Shown piece after piece: positions 37,615-48,805 of a DNA stretch of 64,000 nt (the stretch's first letter is position 1; each line of letters opens with the position of its first letter). Both the position numbers and the translations under genes were made by a program. The notes beneath the pieces are model-generated. The model did no database searches. It saw only the letters and a program-made list of their open reading frames with translations, and was not told the DNA's origin. The DNA is from Opisthorchis felineus (taxonomy: Eukaryota > Platyhelminthes > Trematoda > Opisthorchiida > Opisthorchiidae): positions 641,868 to 705,867 of the forward strand of contig SJOL01009574.1 in NCBI GenBank assembly GCA_004794785.1, in the 5' to 3' direction.

Positions 37615-37812
37615 TGGGGCGAGATGGCTCAGTAGTTAAAGCGCGAATTTACTGACCGGAAGGTCCGGAAGGAAGGACCGGAACCTGACCTCCGCATCTT
37701 GGCTTCCTCTGTCTAGGCTTGGGCAACCTGGCGATATCCCAGCCCTCGTGCTTCCTTTGGGTGGTATGGCAGCTAGGTACCGAAAGGGTGCTACACCTGA
37801 ACGATCATGTTT
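37615..37812 (+). mobile_element. tRNA-derived SINE with a small internal duplication
   Basis: The B-box region reads GGTCCGGAAGGAAGGACCGG, a local duplication that destroys the usual GGTTCGAACCC, so internal polymerase III promotion is probably lost. TTCTCAGTAAAG at 37603-37614 is repeated at 37813-37824. Confidence 0.85.
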
Positions 37813-38269
37813 TTCTCAGTAAAGCCTCCCATTTTTGGAAGCAATCTTAATTTCTCTGTAGTTTAAACTGTACGGTGTTTTTACTCCTGTAACCGTTGGT
37901 TTTTCACAGTGGTAACGATTGTTTGTATGCGTATTCCGTCCACCCAATTGACGGACATAGCAAAACATTACTTGGTGTGACCCTATGAAAGTTCTAACCT
38001 TATCACACGGTGCAATGTGGTATTATCGTACTATCATCTCCAGATGTTTCTTCGAAAATAGTTCGATCGATGACCTTTTCATCCTGCGAGAACATAACAG
38101 GGCCACCCCTGTTTTCGGTCAACGTTCAGTCCCGGTGGATGTAGTTGAATGGTCTCGGTTCGGCAGGTCGAGTAAAAGATCAACCCCCGTATTTACGGAC
38201 TTATTACTTCATGTAACTGGCCGAAGAATATAAGAACCGAGAAGTTCAGTCGATTCTCACGTTGACACT

Positions 38270-38410
38270 AGCCTAATCTGCAAATAGGCATTGCTCACCA
38301 AGTATATCCAGTTTGGTGCTCAAGCAGGAAATGAGATTGATGGAGCTTCAGCGACTACACCCACCTGATGTTCCCCATGAAGAAGAGTGGACCGTTAGCG
38401 AGTTTTAATC
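38270..38410 (+). mobile_element. Strongly decayed hammerhead repeat
   Basis: The segment keeps CACCTGATG followed by a stem-loop-like TTCCCCATGAAGAAGAG. The GAAA and the palindrome are gone (GTGGACCG). It is recognisable only by comparison with the other copies. Confidence 0.5.
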
Positions 38411-41400
38411 ATCACTATATAAATATGGGGGAAATACTTCGATTTGAGTACAAACTTGGGCTTGTCGGTATGATATGCGTCGTATTTTGCAGGGCGACAA
38501 ACTCGCTCGAAAACCATTGAATAGTTCTTCGGGAAAACCAGGTATATGAAGTTCTTGTGCAGTACTTCGACGGCGTGGCAGAGTGACGTTGCATCACACA
38601 GTGTCCACCCCACAGAAGAAACCAAGACGTCCCTTTTCACCTGGTTGTTTTACGTAAGTAACCTGATGAGCTTCAAGAACGGCAGAACCAACAGTGACCT
38701 GTTCAAAGTTCTCACCAACTTTGTGATAACAAGCACCTAAAACTGCCCACAGTCTCCCTGCATCACCTTATTGAACAGTTATAGTCATGGTCTTTTATGG
38801 TCCTCCATACAGATTATAAACGGTTTCACACGCAAAGTAGCATTGCCTATTTTTTACGTCTATTGATTAGTAGAGGGGCACAATTAAAAACATTTATACG
38901 TGTGAAGATGTTCAGTGTCGAATCCTCATTTGAGCCTTAGACATCGGATTGCCCAGTTTTTTACTTCTCGAAAAGTTGGAGATGAACGAAATTTGGAATG
39001 TCACCATATCACGATGACTCTCCGTCACATCGGTTGTCCGTTTTAGTAGACAATCTTGTTGTCTTCGGTTTGTTCTACGCCAGTTGTTTTTTTGTGAGCA
39101 GCACAGGTATATCCTGTAAGTCCACTGCTTGGAATATTTCCACCATTAGCCACTACTTTGCTGTCTCGTAGTAAATTTGGGTGACGTTTCGACCGACTCA
39201 ATGCGTTCGTCCAATGAAAACAACCAACATGTGCGCACGCATATTTTCGTTCGATATCACATGATTAGTTCACGTAGATGACCTTGTCTGCCCATTGCCA
39301 CAAATTGTGTCCGCATCCCACTCGTTTGAATAGTCCTTCGATCCAAATGTGATTAGACGGGCAATGGGGCTCGAGTTCTTCCTTTGTTAGACCACATCGG
39401 CAGTGTTTCCCCCTCGTCATTTCTGGGTTAGAAACCTGGAAATTCAGCACTCGAGGCAGACCTGCTAACACTGTCCCACCAGTGCGCGCTAAACTCATTT
39501 CAATTGTCACGTTTGAACTGGCGAATGTTTCTTACCTCCTCGCCGCCAGAATAACTGCGCCAACAGAGCAGCAGGCCTGTTTAAACGATGGCGATGTAGA
39601 TGGAAATTCTGCGAATCCTCTGATCACTCAAAGGTACCGCCTATAGTCGGGTGATTCACTTATTCACGTGCAAAAGATGTCCCTCCCCTGGAGAATTACG
39701 TTGAGCAAACATTTTAGTACAAACTGCGGCAATATCTTATCATCTGTTAGTGGCTACCCTTGTGTGATTTTAATTCCAATCTAATCGCTTTACACAAAAA
39801 TGTCCTTATTCTTGTCACATCAACAGAATCATAGTAACAGTGAGTGAACTAATGCCTCAATGCAAAACAGGGTGGTTTGCACACCAATGTTAGATGACTA
39901 TCTACTACCCTGTCTATCGAACCTCTTTCCAATGGGTTTACATTAACCTCAAAATGGACATGTGGCTATACTTCGTTGTGGCTCCCATGTCTGTGGAGCT
40001 TGCGAGTAATTTTCAACCATATCGATCCATTTCAGCCCACGCCAAGCATTGAATTTAGAACAGTTTCTGGCTACTTGTCTAATTACCATACCACAAAAAC
40101 GGGCAAAAATCCGGTTGAATAGACTATGATCTTCAGTGATTTCTGACCAAAAAATGTTATTTGTTGGGAACACCATGGCGTTTTAATCCGTGTTTAACCT
40201 AGCAATCTCTTTTGAAAAGTAAGTCAAGTATAGACCAGTACAGCCGAGAGCCCATACACACCTTGCTCAGATGCGAACTAGGCTGGTCCTTCGCCATTTT
40301 TTTATTCGCGAGTTGATTATTCTAATATGATCACCCATAACATCAGGTTCGGAAGCTTTGGCTTCCCCTGTCACGTGCTAGCTGACGTTCTCTGCCAGTG
40401 TTACACTGCCTCCTAGGTTTTCTCTGCATAGCAATGGTGTGAGTAACGTCATAACGCACTGGTCAGATGATCAAGCCCCAGTCCCAAACCACGAATAACA
40501 TTGGTACAACGTAAAACTTATGCAAGATATTAAAAACGCTTACGCCTTTCTCTGTGCCTATTTGGGACAGCACCCGGCTTAGACCGCTGTTCATTTTCAT
40601 GTCCTCAATGGGGGGACTGCCTCCTTGGGAGAGTAGTCAGCAGTAGGACAGCGTACCAAGTTACTCTGATTGCGAAACCGAAATTTGCCTAAACGATAGG
40701 GGAATTAGCACCAGAACACCGCACCCCGAACTGAGAAAATTCACATTTGTCACTGCACCCACTTTAAGCACGGCACATTTTCCGGAGTTCCCCTAGTAAA
40801 TTTAATTGAGAACTAACTGTTGTATGGTGGCGCCTATGGTAGGAATTTCGGAATGGACACCGTAGGTTCTTTATATTGACAGCTTCTTTTGTGGGCGGCC
40901 ACTTGGGGGAAGGGTAAATCTTTCGTTGGCCTTAAAACGAAGCACTTATTTCCGGTATGTAGGAGCTAAAGTGATGTGCAAATTAGAAACACGAGAGAAT
41001 TGGCAGTTCTTTTGAGCTTGCGTCAATAAAATCAACAAAACTATTCGCATTACAAACTTCAACGTTCCACTCTCGTTTCAAATCCGAATCGGATTTGCTG
41101 GTCGACAGTGGTTGAACCAGCGGATGTCTGGACAAACGGTTTGTGTCGAACCTAAGGAGGTGCTGCATGCAAGTCTTTGTTGTCGGTTTAGACCCGAGAG
41201 AACAAAGTCAGTGGGAGGATGCGCAGAGGCCTGCAAGCCATAAGGAGGCCTAAACATGATGGAGTAAAATAGAGCAACAACACTAGTTACCCGGTTATCA
41301 TTGACGTGCAATTGTCATCCGTCAATTTTCCGTTTGTTCCGATGCTGTGAGACGTGACCAGTTTGATTTCAGACCACCCGATCGACACGAATCAGTGGGT

Positions 41401-42509
41401 CAACCCAGAGTGATTTATCAAGTGCTGCTTAATCGTTCGACGGCTATCTGCAAAGACGTACTCGGAACAACGGAAACTGTTGCGATTAGCTCACCTCACA
41501 CATGACTCTGCCATCAAAAAAGGCACTTGGAAGTAATGTCCTCACAATGACCAACCAATTATCCCTTTCTGAGAAAGACTCGAAGATTTATTTGAATATC
41601 AGCTAGCACCTGTAAAGTATTTGTAAATGTACTAGTCTGATTAGATTTTATCGGAAGTAACGCTCCAGAACGCTGTGGTCCGTCTTGGTGTTACAGTTGG
41701 TAGAATCAGCGACGATGTCAGAGCCTCGTCAGGAGACCTATCTGCGTTGCTAACACACAGTGATTCTACAGATGTATGCTGTCTGTCATAGTTGGATGAT
41801 GACTGACGATTAGTGTGTGAACGAGTAACGTGATTTAAATTGTTGCGGAAGTTCACAGTTGAGTGAACACATGTCAAACGGTAAAATACAATCTCAATAT
41901 TTCCATTGTCACACTGTTCTCACACAAGACACGCCATAACCGGTTGAATTTCTCACTCTCCTGTGCAATGTTCACAGAAGGCAAACATGCATGCGCGAGT
42001 CGCGGGTAGATTTCTGATTGGTTCCGACAGTCAAGGGAACGGATGAAGTGCTTCGTTCACGTGACGATGCGTGTTTCAAACCAAGTGCACACACGAATTG
42101 TCTGCATTTGGGTTCGCTTTGTCACCATTGGTACATGGACTCGTTCGGCTGGCCATTGGACCGCGGGGCTTCTGTCTCGCTTTCGGGAGTCAGTTATTGA
42201 TTTCTTGAGTATCGATCAAACGAGCCATCACGTGATCAGTCGCCTTAGCCGGCTGCCCAAAAGCTGGGGCCTGCTGGCATTTACTCCGATAATCTGCCAT
42301 CGGAGAAACCGTGTGCTACATGAGTTTTTACTACCTACTGAAGAAAACTTGGGAAAGTGCGGTTTGAACAAAGAACTTTTATAACCAGTGCTGAAAATCA
42401 CTAAGTTACAAGGTAATATGGCTGGAACGTATGCTGCACACCATCCTCCACTCTCTTCCAGAGTGAACAACGTTACTGGTCCTAGCCAGTATACGGTTCT
42501 GAAACATGA
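38411..42509. other. No recognised gene
   Basis: A segment near 39545-39605 resembles part of the 177-bp insertion at 37341 (shared words around CTGTTTAAACGATGGCGATGT). Otherwise nothing supported. Confidence 0.4.
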
Positions 42510-42662
42510 TCACATGAATTGAAAGCAGTTACTATCGAAATGGATGCTTTAGTGTCTTCACGACTTCTGGACAGGGATCAACAGTACATAAATAGGGTTA
42601 AAAATGCCCCTCATGCATGCATAGGAAAACCGATAGCCTTGTTCTGCGCTGTATGCGAAATC
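42510..42662 (+). CDS. Candidate upstream exon of the zinc-finger gene (cysteine half of a split finger)
   Basis: An open frame after the stop at 42507-42509 ends in ..KPIALFCAVCEI and then GTAACC, a usable donor at 42663. Joined to the exon at 48567 it reads [22 protein letters not shown], a perfect C-x2-C-x12-H-x4-H finger. The phase (0) is exactly that required. The true 5' edge is unknown; one possible acceptor is CTTCTGGACAG before about 42574. A C-x2-C pair placed two codons before a GT is expected about three times by chance in 48 kb of + strand, so this is a lead and not a proven exon. The donor is suboptimal and there is a bulky Cys where the finger normally has an aromatic residue. 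Confidence 0.33.
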
Positions 42663-43189
42663 GTAACCTCTGCTGTGACTAAGATTGAGATCTTGAGGGT
42701 AGCAACAAAAAACCTCACATAATTGCTACCAGTGGGTTTTACCGTGGCCCCACACTGGACGTTTGTTTGATGATTTTGCTGGTTTCAATCAAGCCACACT
42801 CATTAATCACCAAGGCCAACCCATTCCATCTGTTTTTCGAGATCCACAAGGCTATGGCATTTAGTCAATCGGTTGAGAAGTCCCTAAAGGTGGTGTGAAC
42901 ACCACAAGGGAATGTAACGACTGCTTCAATGGAAACAAACGAGGCAATGACACTTCAGGAGCTTTACGGACAGAGTTGAAAGACTCATGATCCAGAGTTT
43001 CAAGTCAATGGTTGTTTCCTCCGTTGCAGCTGTCTTTCTAAGATCCATTCAGTCCTTTCCAGAGTATTCATCCTCATGGCTTCTTACCTCCTCATCTTCT
43101 AAAGCATTTATGTGGTTCTGATGGTGCCAAATGCACCCATTCAACTCAAAACGACTAAAGAAATGCAAGCATCGATAAATTAACTTATT

Positions 43190-43560
43190 GTTGACGAGGG
43201 ACTCCCAGTTGAATCTTCAACTGAATATACTGCACATAGATCGCCTCGTGTTTGAGTTGGTACGCTGTTCGATGAATCGCAGTGTATTTTATTGATAGAA
43301 CATACCACTCAATCGAAGAATATCGTCAACGAGGGATTAGGCTGGAATTTAGTTGAGTCTCCCATTGGAACTAAATGTGGAACTAAATGTGTGTATTACG
43401 TGAACTACTTGCAATATCGTAATCAAAAAGAACATAAGATTGACTGAAGCCCGAGAATTGCGACTTCCTGATGAGCCCGTAGAAGGGCAAAACCGGTCGT
43501 GGGCTGTCGAAAGGTTTTCAGCAACCTTATGAGTAGTGTTTCCCATCGAGAAAATTCAAG
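43190..43560 (+). mobile_element. Hammerhead-bearing repeat, one core change
   Basis: The hammerhead lies at 43433-43531 with arms CATAAGATTG and CAACCTTATG. CTGATGA, helix II GCCC/GGGC, ACCGGT and GTC are kept, but GAAA is AAAA and the 5' strand of helix I is GACTTC. The G-to-A change at the position after helix II is expected to abolish activity. A body with a short tandem duplication (GGAACTAAATGT twice, near 43367-43391) precedes it. Confidence 0.7.
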
Positions 43561-46500
43561 CAACTGCATTTTCAATAAGTTTTGCTGAATTTATGATTCA
43601 CTTCATTTTGGTGCGTAGAGCATTTGTGTGCTAATCGTGTGCGAAGTGCTAATAGAGCTACGTTATCGATCCAGTCGGAAACTAACTCCGAAGTGTGTTT
43701 GACGTGTGTGATGCTCATGGATTTAAAACTGTGGTCTTTTTCGATCATGAGCAACACCCACGATTGGTACGTTATGCTATCAATGTGGCAGCACGCAATT
43801 TTTATTTATTAGTTGTCGATGGAGGAACTTTGCTGTGTTAAAAAGGTTCCGGAAAATCCACTAAGCGTATTGACAAAAATTGATTGATCGGAAATATTGA
43901 CCAAGATTCCTAGGAAAACAGGGGTTTACCATACCGTTTTGGTTGTAAAACAACTCAGAAGCACCCGAGGTGTAATGATGAGGGCTTAACATAGCAGAAC
44001 CAGGTCCCCCATATCATGGGAAAACTGAACAGAGGAGCAATGACATCAGGATCGAATTCGAGATGAAAAATTCTGTCTAATTTACTAAAATGTATGCAAA
44101 ACCCTTTTTCTGTGATGTACATTAAAGAACTTTGCATAATTTGAACTGTGTTGATTCTACATTGTTCGTGTAAAGTGCACAAAACATGGTGGTTCGGGCA
44201 TTCAATGGGTATCCAATCCAAGGTGACCATAAAATCTAATTCAGCTGCTTTGAAGGAGGATTGCTGAAAAATCTAGTTTTCAAGGTCACATGCGAGTCAA
44301 GCAAGTAAGGAAGAACAGGTGGCCTTACTAGCGTTTCGCATGATGAGACCTCCACGACGAGATGACCTACTTCGGGCCACCGGTTTGTTAACCTGGCGTC
44401 CACACTGTTCATTCAAGCAAGCAGTTACTATGCCACGCATCAGGGTAATCGACATGATGACTCCAAGTTGAACATGAAGTGAGCGGTATATTACAATTAT
44501 GAAGTGAAGTAGTCATTCCCCCTACTCTCGAGATGGGGATTTACCGTTGGTGGATACGGATGGCAACTCAGCAAGGTATAGGATGCGTCAGTTCCCACTG
44601 GTAGGCATCCTTCCACCTCTTGACTAAACTGCTTTGCCACAGATTGCGATCGTTTTGTTACCTAGCCGATCACTCACTCACTCATTCACTCACTCACTCA
44701 CTCACCCACTCACTCACTCACTCACACGTTGGTACTTTGAGGTTTGTAACTTACCGTCGATGCATCCATCATGGTTTTCGTACTGCTGTAATGCCCCAGT
44801 TTATGGTTATGGTGACCTTCCACAGAGAACCAGATCCCTAGCAGTCTGGTGTTCTTTGTACAGGTGCAGTCTGTGACACCACCCATGTATTCGTCCTGTG
44901 AAACGACGGTTTTCAGCGAACGCGCTTTGGTTTATAAGTCAGTGGAGTATCGACGTTGAATGAAAGTGCTAAATGGGATCGCTCATAATATAAATTTTTC
45001 ATAGTGTTGTTCTGACCTTTTGTAAAACATCCCATCCTCAACCATGAAGCAACTACCTTTTTGATGACCCGTTCCAACTACTCTCCTGGAAGCATAACCT
45101 TCCTGCATGGATTTTCCTGCTAGTCGACTGTTTCCCATGGCATTGATTCTCCTTCCCCTGCCTGCCTCTTTATCATAGCCATCCTCCAAGACGAGTGACC
45201 AAGTGGAAAGGGGTCCTTTGCTTCTCCTCTTTTAAATAAATCACACAATTTTGACTCAAGAGGAACGCTCAATGGAGGGTTTCGATGAGCCTTCTTGGGA
45301 GGTGGACTACTATATTCTTTATTAATTGCAAAACTATACAGAAGCGAGTTCAATAGCTCCCAGATCAGACCGTCAGCAAGTTCATAGGATCGACAGTGAC
45401 ATCGCTGCATCATTCAATCACCTTGTTGCACGAAACCTAAGGTTCGGCGCTGGACGCATCGATTCCGGGTGTTCGGAGTGTGCATGTCCCCTGAACTGAC
45501 AATTAAAAACCGTTTTCGATGTTCCATTCAAGTAGTTTTGATGGAAACGGATGGATTTCCAGCTTAAACGGCGGACGTTGTGCGAGACGAGATGATAGTA
45601 TGTTGCGTACAGTGTGCGTACAGTTTCTGAACATGACACTTGCCGTGTTCTCACTCTCTATCTCACAGCCTAGCCTTTCCGGCAGGTTGTTGCAAAACAC
45701 AATGTATACTCTTGTTTTGACACCTTGGCCTGTCATCGTGTGAAAGACCGTTTGACGCACAACAGAACATTTTTGACAAGTGATAACCGTCCGTCCGGAT
45801 ATTTTGTTAAGGCCGACAGCCAGTCATATGCAGTTCTATGTGCGGTCTCATCTTCCGCTCATCTTCAAACTCCATTTCATCGTTTTGCCAAGGTAGGTAG
45901 TCAAATCTACACTGTGCTGGACTGTGCCGGTCGGATGGATATTCACGAACAGGTTGATACTTGTCTGAACGAGCATACTGTAAGCTAAGCCCACCGGCTG
46001 TCCACAACTTTGACTGACGCATATGACATGTGCGCGAATTTGACGGCAACATAACCGATGAGTGAAAATTGGAAGGCGTACCCGAGAGCTGCAGTTTCCT
46101 GCACTGTTCACTTCTTCCGCATAGCTAGATAACCATCACAATTTGAGTTAAGCTTTAGCTCATTACGACCAGTTCACTGCAGACACTACTTTCTACAGTA
46201 TTGAGCCCTCTGTGGATTTGATTAGAGGGAGGACACGACTGATTCCCGCTCTGAAATCTTGTTTTCAACAGCAGTACTACTACTACACCGAGCAGTAGTG
46301 TCGTTTTACGACTTTCACGCACAAGCCATCCACAACAGGACTCAAATAGGCGCATTTGAACTCAAAGCTTGAGTAGTTCCGAGTAGCCTGTGTTCAATCC
46401 TTTCAAGCAGTGTTTTAGCCCATTACTCGTTCAAAACTTCACGTTTATCTGAAGCGCCCAGGGTGAGGTCGTTCGGTGGATTTGAATCTTTCCAGCGGCT

Positions 46501-47689
46501 CTAAAACTCCAGCGTCTAACGTACTACAACATTCGCTGGAGCACTTCTGGTTGACTGGTTTTCGGGTTGTTCACCAAGCTTGACGAATGTTTTGTCACCA
46601 ACTGAGCTGATATCCTCACTACTCACTTGTGTAGCTGTGGCCATCGATGTGCGGACCCAGGTGGAGAAGAGTTTCAACGCGGCCTGATGAGAGTTAGGGC
46701 AAAAGAGTCATCTTCATGGCGTGAAATCGGGGGCGAAATTGCCGTGAAAGCGAGTGCTCTGTGTGACGTGTGGCAGTGAACCAATTACTCTGATTGAAAA
46801 AAATGGAAGAATCTCATGCACACTTCGTGTTGTCCTCTACGTACCTATGACAAGAGGGTTGGACTACTCATTTTCGTATGACAACTGAAATTAATAGAAA
46901 CCAAATGTATCGGACTGTGAACCGTCAAGATGCACGCATTAAGTGATTATAGGTATAAACCAGCTGTTAGGATCGCACGGATTGGTAAGGCAAGAATCTA
47001 ATCCAGGTGGTCTGTGTCTACTGGGCTGCGTAGGCTCACCTGGAGTTCCGAGAACCGTGCTCACAAGCCGCCTGGAGCAATCCAAATGGAGCTGTAGTAC
47101 ATACTCCACATCTTCATGATTACTTTACGTGATTAGTTCACCCCGGAGAATTTGAGTTTCAAACTCATATCATCGTGTGTACCGGGATTTGAATCCCGAA
47201 ACGGGACAAGAACGTTAAAAGAAACATTACGGCTCACGCTGGATACACCGAAGTCATCTTGTTTTGGCATCTGGACATTTTTAAATGCCCAAGTGAGTAT
47301 GGTTTGTCCAATGTCTAGGAAGGCAATCAGAGAGACATGAAAAAAACTGCTGTGAGCACAATTTTCTCAAGTCCTGGTACTACTCACAAGGAGTGTCGCT
47401 GCAAAAATAACGGGAACCACTACTCAGCCAGTGACCGATTGGGTCTCAGTGGAACATTGTTCTGGTCAGTCGTCCGGGTTCAATTCAAAATAGTCACAAA
47501 GGCTGGTTATAGACAGGAGAAATAAGTATGCTATTTTCCCGTTGCATTCGAAACCAAATCTTGACCGTTAGCATTACGGTTGAGGCGAGTATGGACCACT
47601 TACATTCACGAAAAGTGAATTCCTAAGTTACAGAGAACATGTTTCAATCACCCATTAGAAAATATCCGCAACCGAATTGTCGACTGGTG
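43561..47689. other. No recognised gene
   Basis: Contains the (CACT)n tract at 44671. If the exon ending at 42662 is real, this is intron. Confidence 0.4.
44671..44724. repeat. Microsatellite (CACT)n
   Basis: CACT units with two variant units (CATT, CACC). Confidence 0.95.
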
Positions 47690-47955
47690 AAATACACTTA
47701 TTTGCAATTTAACTTAGCATTAAAGGGAGACTGATTTGCAGCTGAACCTCTCATTTACGACTTTCTTCAACTGAATATGCTGCACAAAGGCGGCCACTTG
47801 TTCCATTTGGCACGATACTCGATATCGAAGTATAGTTTCTTGGCGAAACACATTCATATAGTCACTCCTCGACAGCCACATTTGCAAACAAATTTGGTTT
47901 TGCGGGAGACTCACCTGGAAATTGGTTTGCCAGTGAGTGTATTTCGCCATCATAG
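47690..47955 (-). mobile_element. Hammerhead-repeat bodies, minus strand, no ribozyme
   Basis: Two minus-strand body segments occur in a row: one with GGGAGACTGATTTGCAGC and the CAACTGAATATGCTGCAC region, and a second with TTTGCAAAC, GGTTTTGCGGGAGACTCACC. They look like a head-to-tail pair that lost its hammerhead part. Confidence 0.6.
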
Positions 47956-48566
47956 TCTTTTATTGGTGGTGCGAAGTTCATCTCAACAGTCGGTTTGGTA
48001 AGCCAGTTGGATAACCTGTTGTCGTGAACGGACTAACGCTCAATGCCGTTCGAATCAATTCAGACGAAGAACTTTGGATGACTGCAATCGCAGCAGTGCA
48101 GAATAGTTCCACCCAATGGCCTTGGTGATCGGTACCCATAGCGTTTTCCTGTTGCGATTGTGATGATTTTTTTTACTATTCTGGATGGTATTTCACAATG
48201 AATCGATTTGAAATGAGAAAAGTACTGTTGAAAAATTTTATTGTACAGGAAATTTTCATTTGCTCGGGAGACCCTGACTCCTCCTGGATGACCCCAGGCG
48301 CTGAGATCTCGATTGGACGCATTCTGTTAATTGTTTGCGATTCGCAAGTGTCTACCGTACTGACGGTAACATCCCAAAGATATCGTTAGTTTGAGAGTTC
48401 GGCTTTTACGGATTCTCGCTGGAACACTTAGGCACACACTATTCTGGTCAGTGGGTGTTCGGTTGACAATAAACCCATGCTATTCACTTTCTGTCAAATC
48501 AGCCGAATCTAACTTAACCCATTATGTTTATCGCCCGCTCTCTCTCTCCCTCTTTCTCTGTCCCAG
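47956..48566 (+). other. Sequence upstream of the first supported exon
   Basis: Ends in the strong pyrimidine tract and AG of the acceptor at 48565-48566. A 121-codon frame runs across the exon in the wrong frame. Confidence 0.5.
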
Positions 48567-48805
48567 GTTTGTTTCTCCCGGCACGATCTGTCTGCTCATA
48601 ATGCCGCTACTCATAAACAAGACCCAAGACCGTATAGATGTGAGCAGTGTGGACGTCAATTCACTACCGGGGCTTACCTTTCCCAACATCGTCGCATTCA
48701 TACAGGAGTTAAACCGTACGCCTGTCACTACTGCGATCGACATTTCACCCAGCTGAGCCACGTCCAACAACATGAGCGAATCCATACAGGAGAGAAGCCG
48801 TATCG
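48567..48805 (+). CDS. Exon: zinc fingers 1-2 of the LIN-29/rotund-like protein
   Basis: The acceptor is a pyrimidine-rich tract (CTCTCTCCCTCTTTCTCTG) ending in CCCAG just before 48567; the donor is CG|GTGAGT after 48805. Reading in phase 0, the exon starts [16 protein letters not shown], then KQDPRPYRC. It then encodes [21 protein letters not shown], the linker [26 protein letters not shown], and the linker TGEKPYR. The first 16 residues look like the helix half of another C2H2 finger (L..H....H), whose two cysteines must lie in an upstream exon. Finger 2 has Val where the family usually has Leu in the hydrophobic core. The linkers are classic TG.KP, which supports DNA binding. The frame and splice sites are internally consistent with the next exon. 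Confidence 0.88.

Noticed and set aside
44620..44876. Protein with SLTHSLTH repeats
   Set aside because: Translation of the (CACT)n microsatellite.
48391..48756. 121-codon frame crossing the first supported exon
   Set aside because: It is in a different frame from the zinc fingers, which are unmistakable in the frame starting at 48567.
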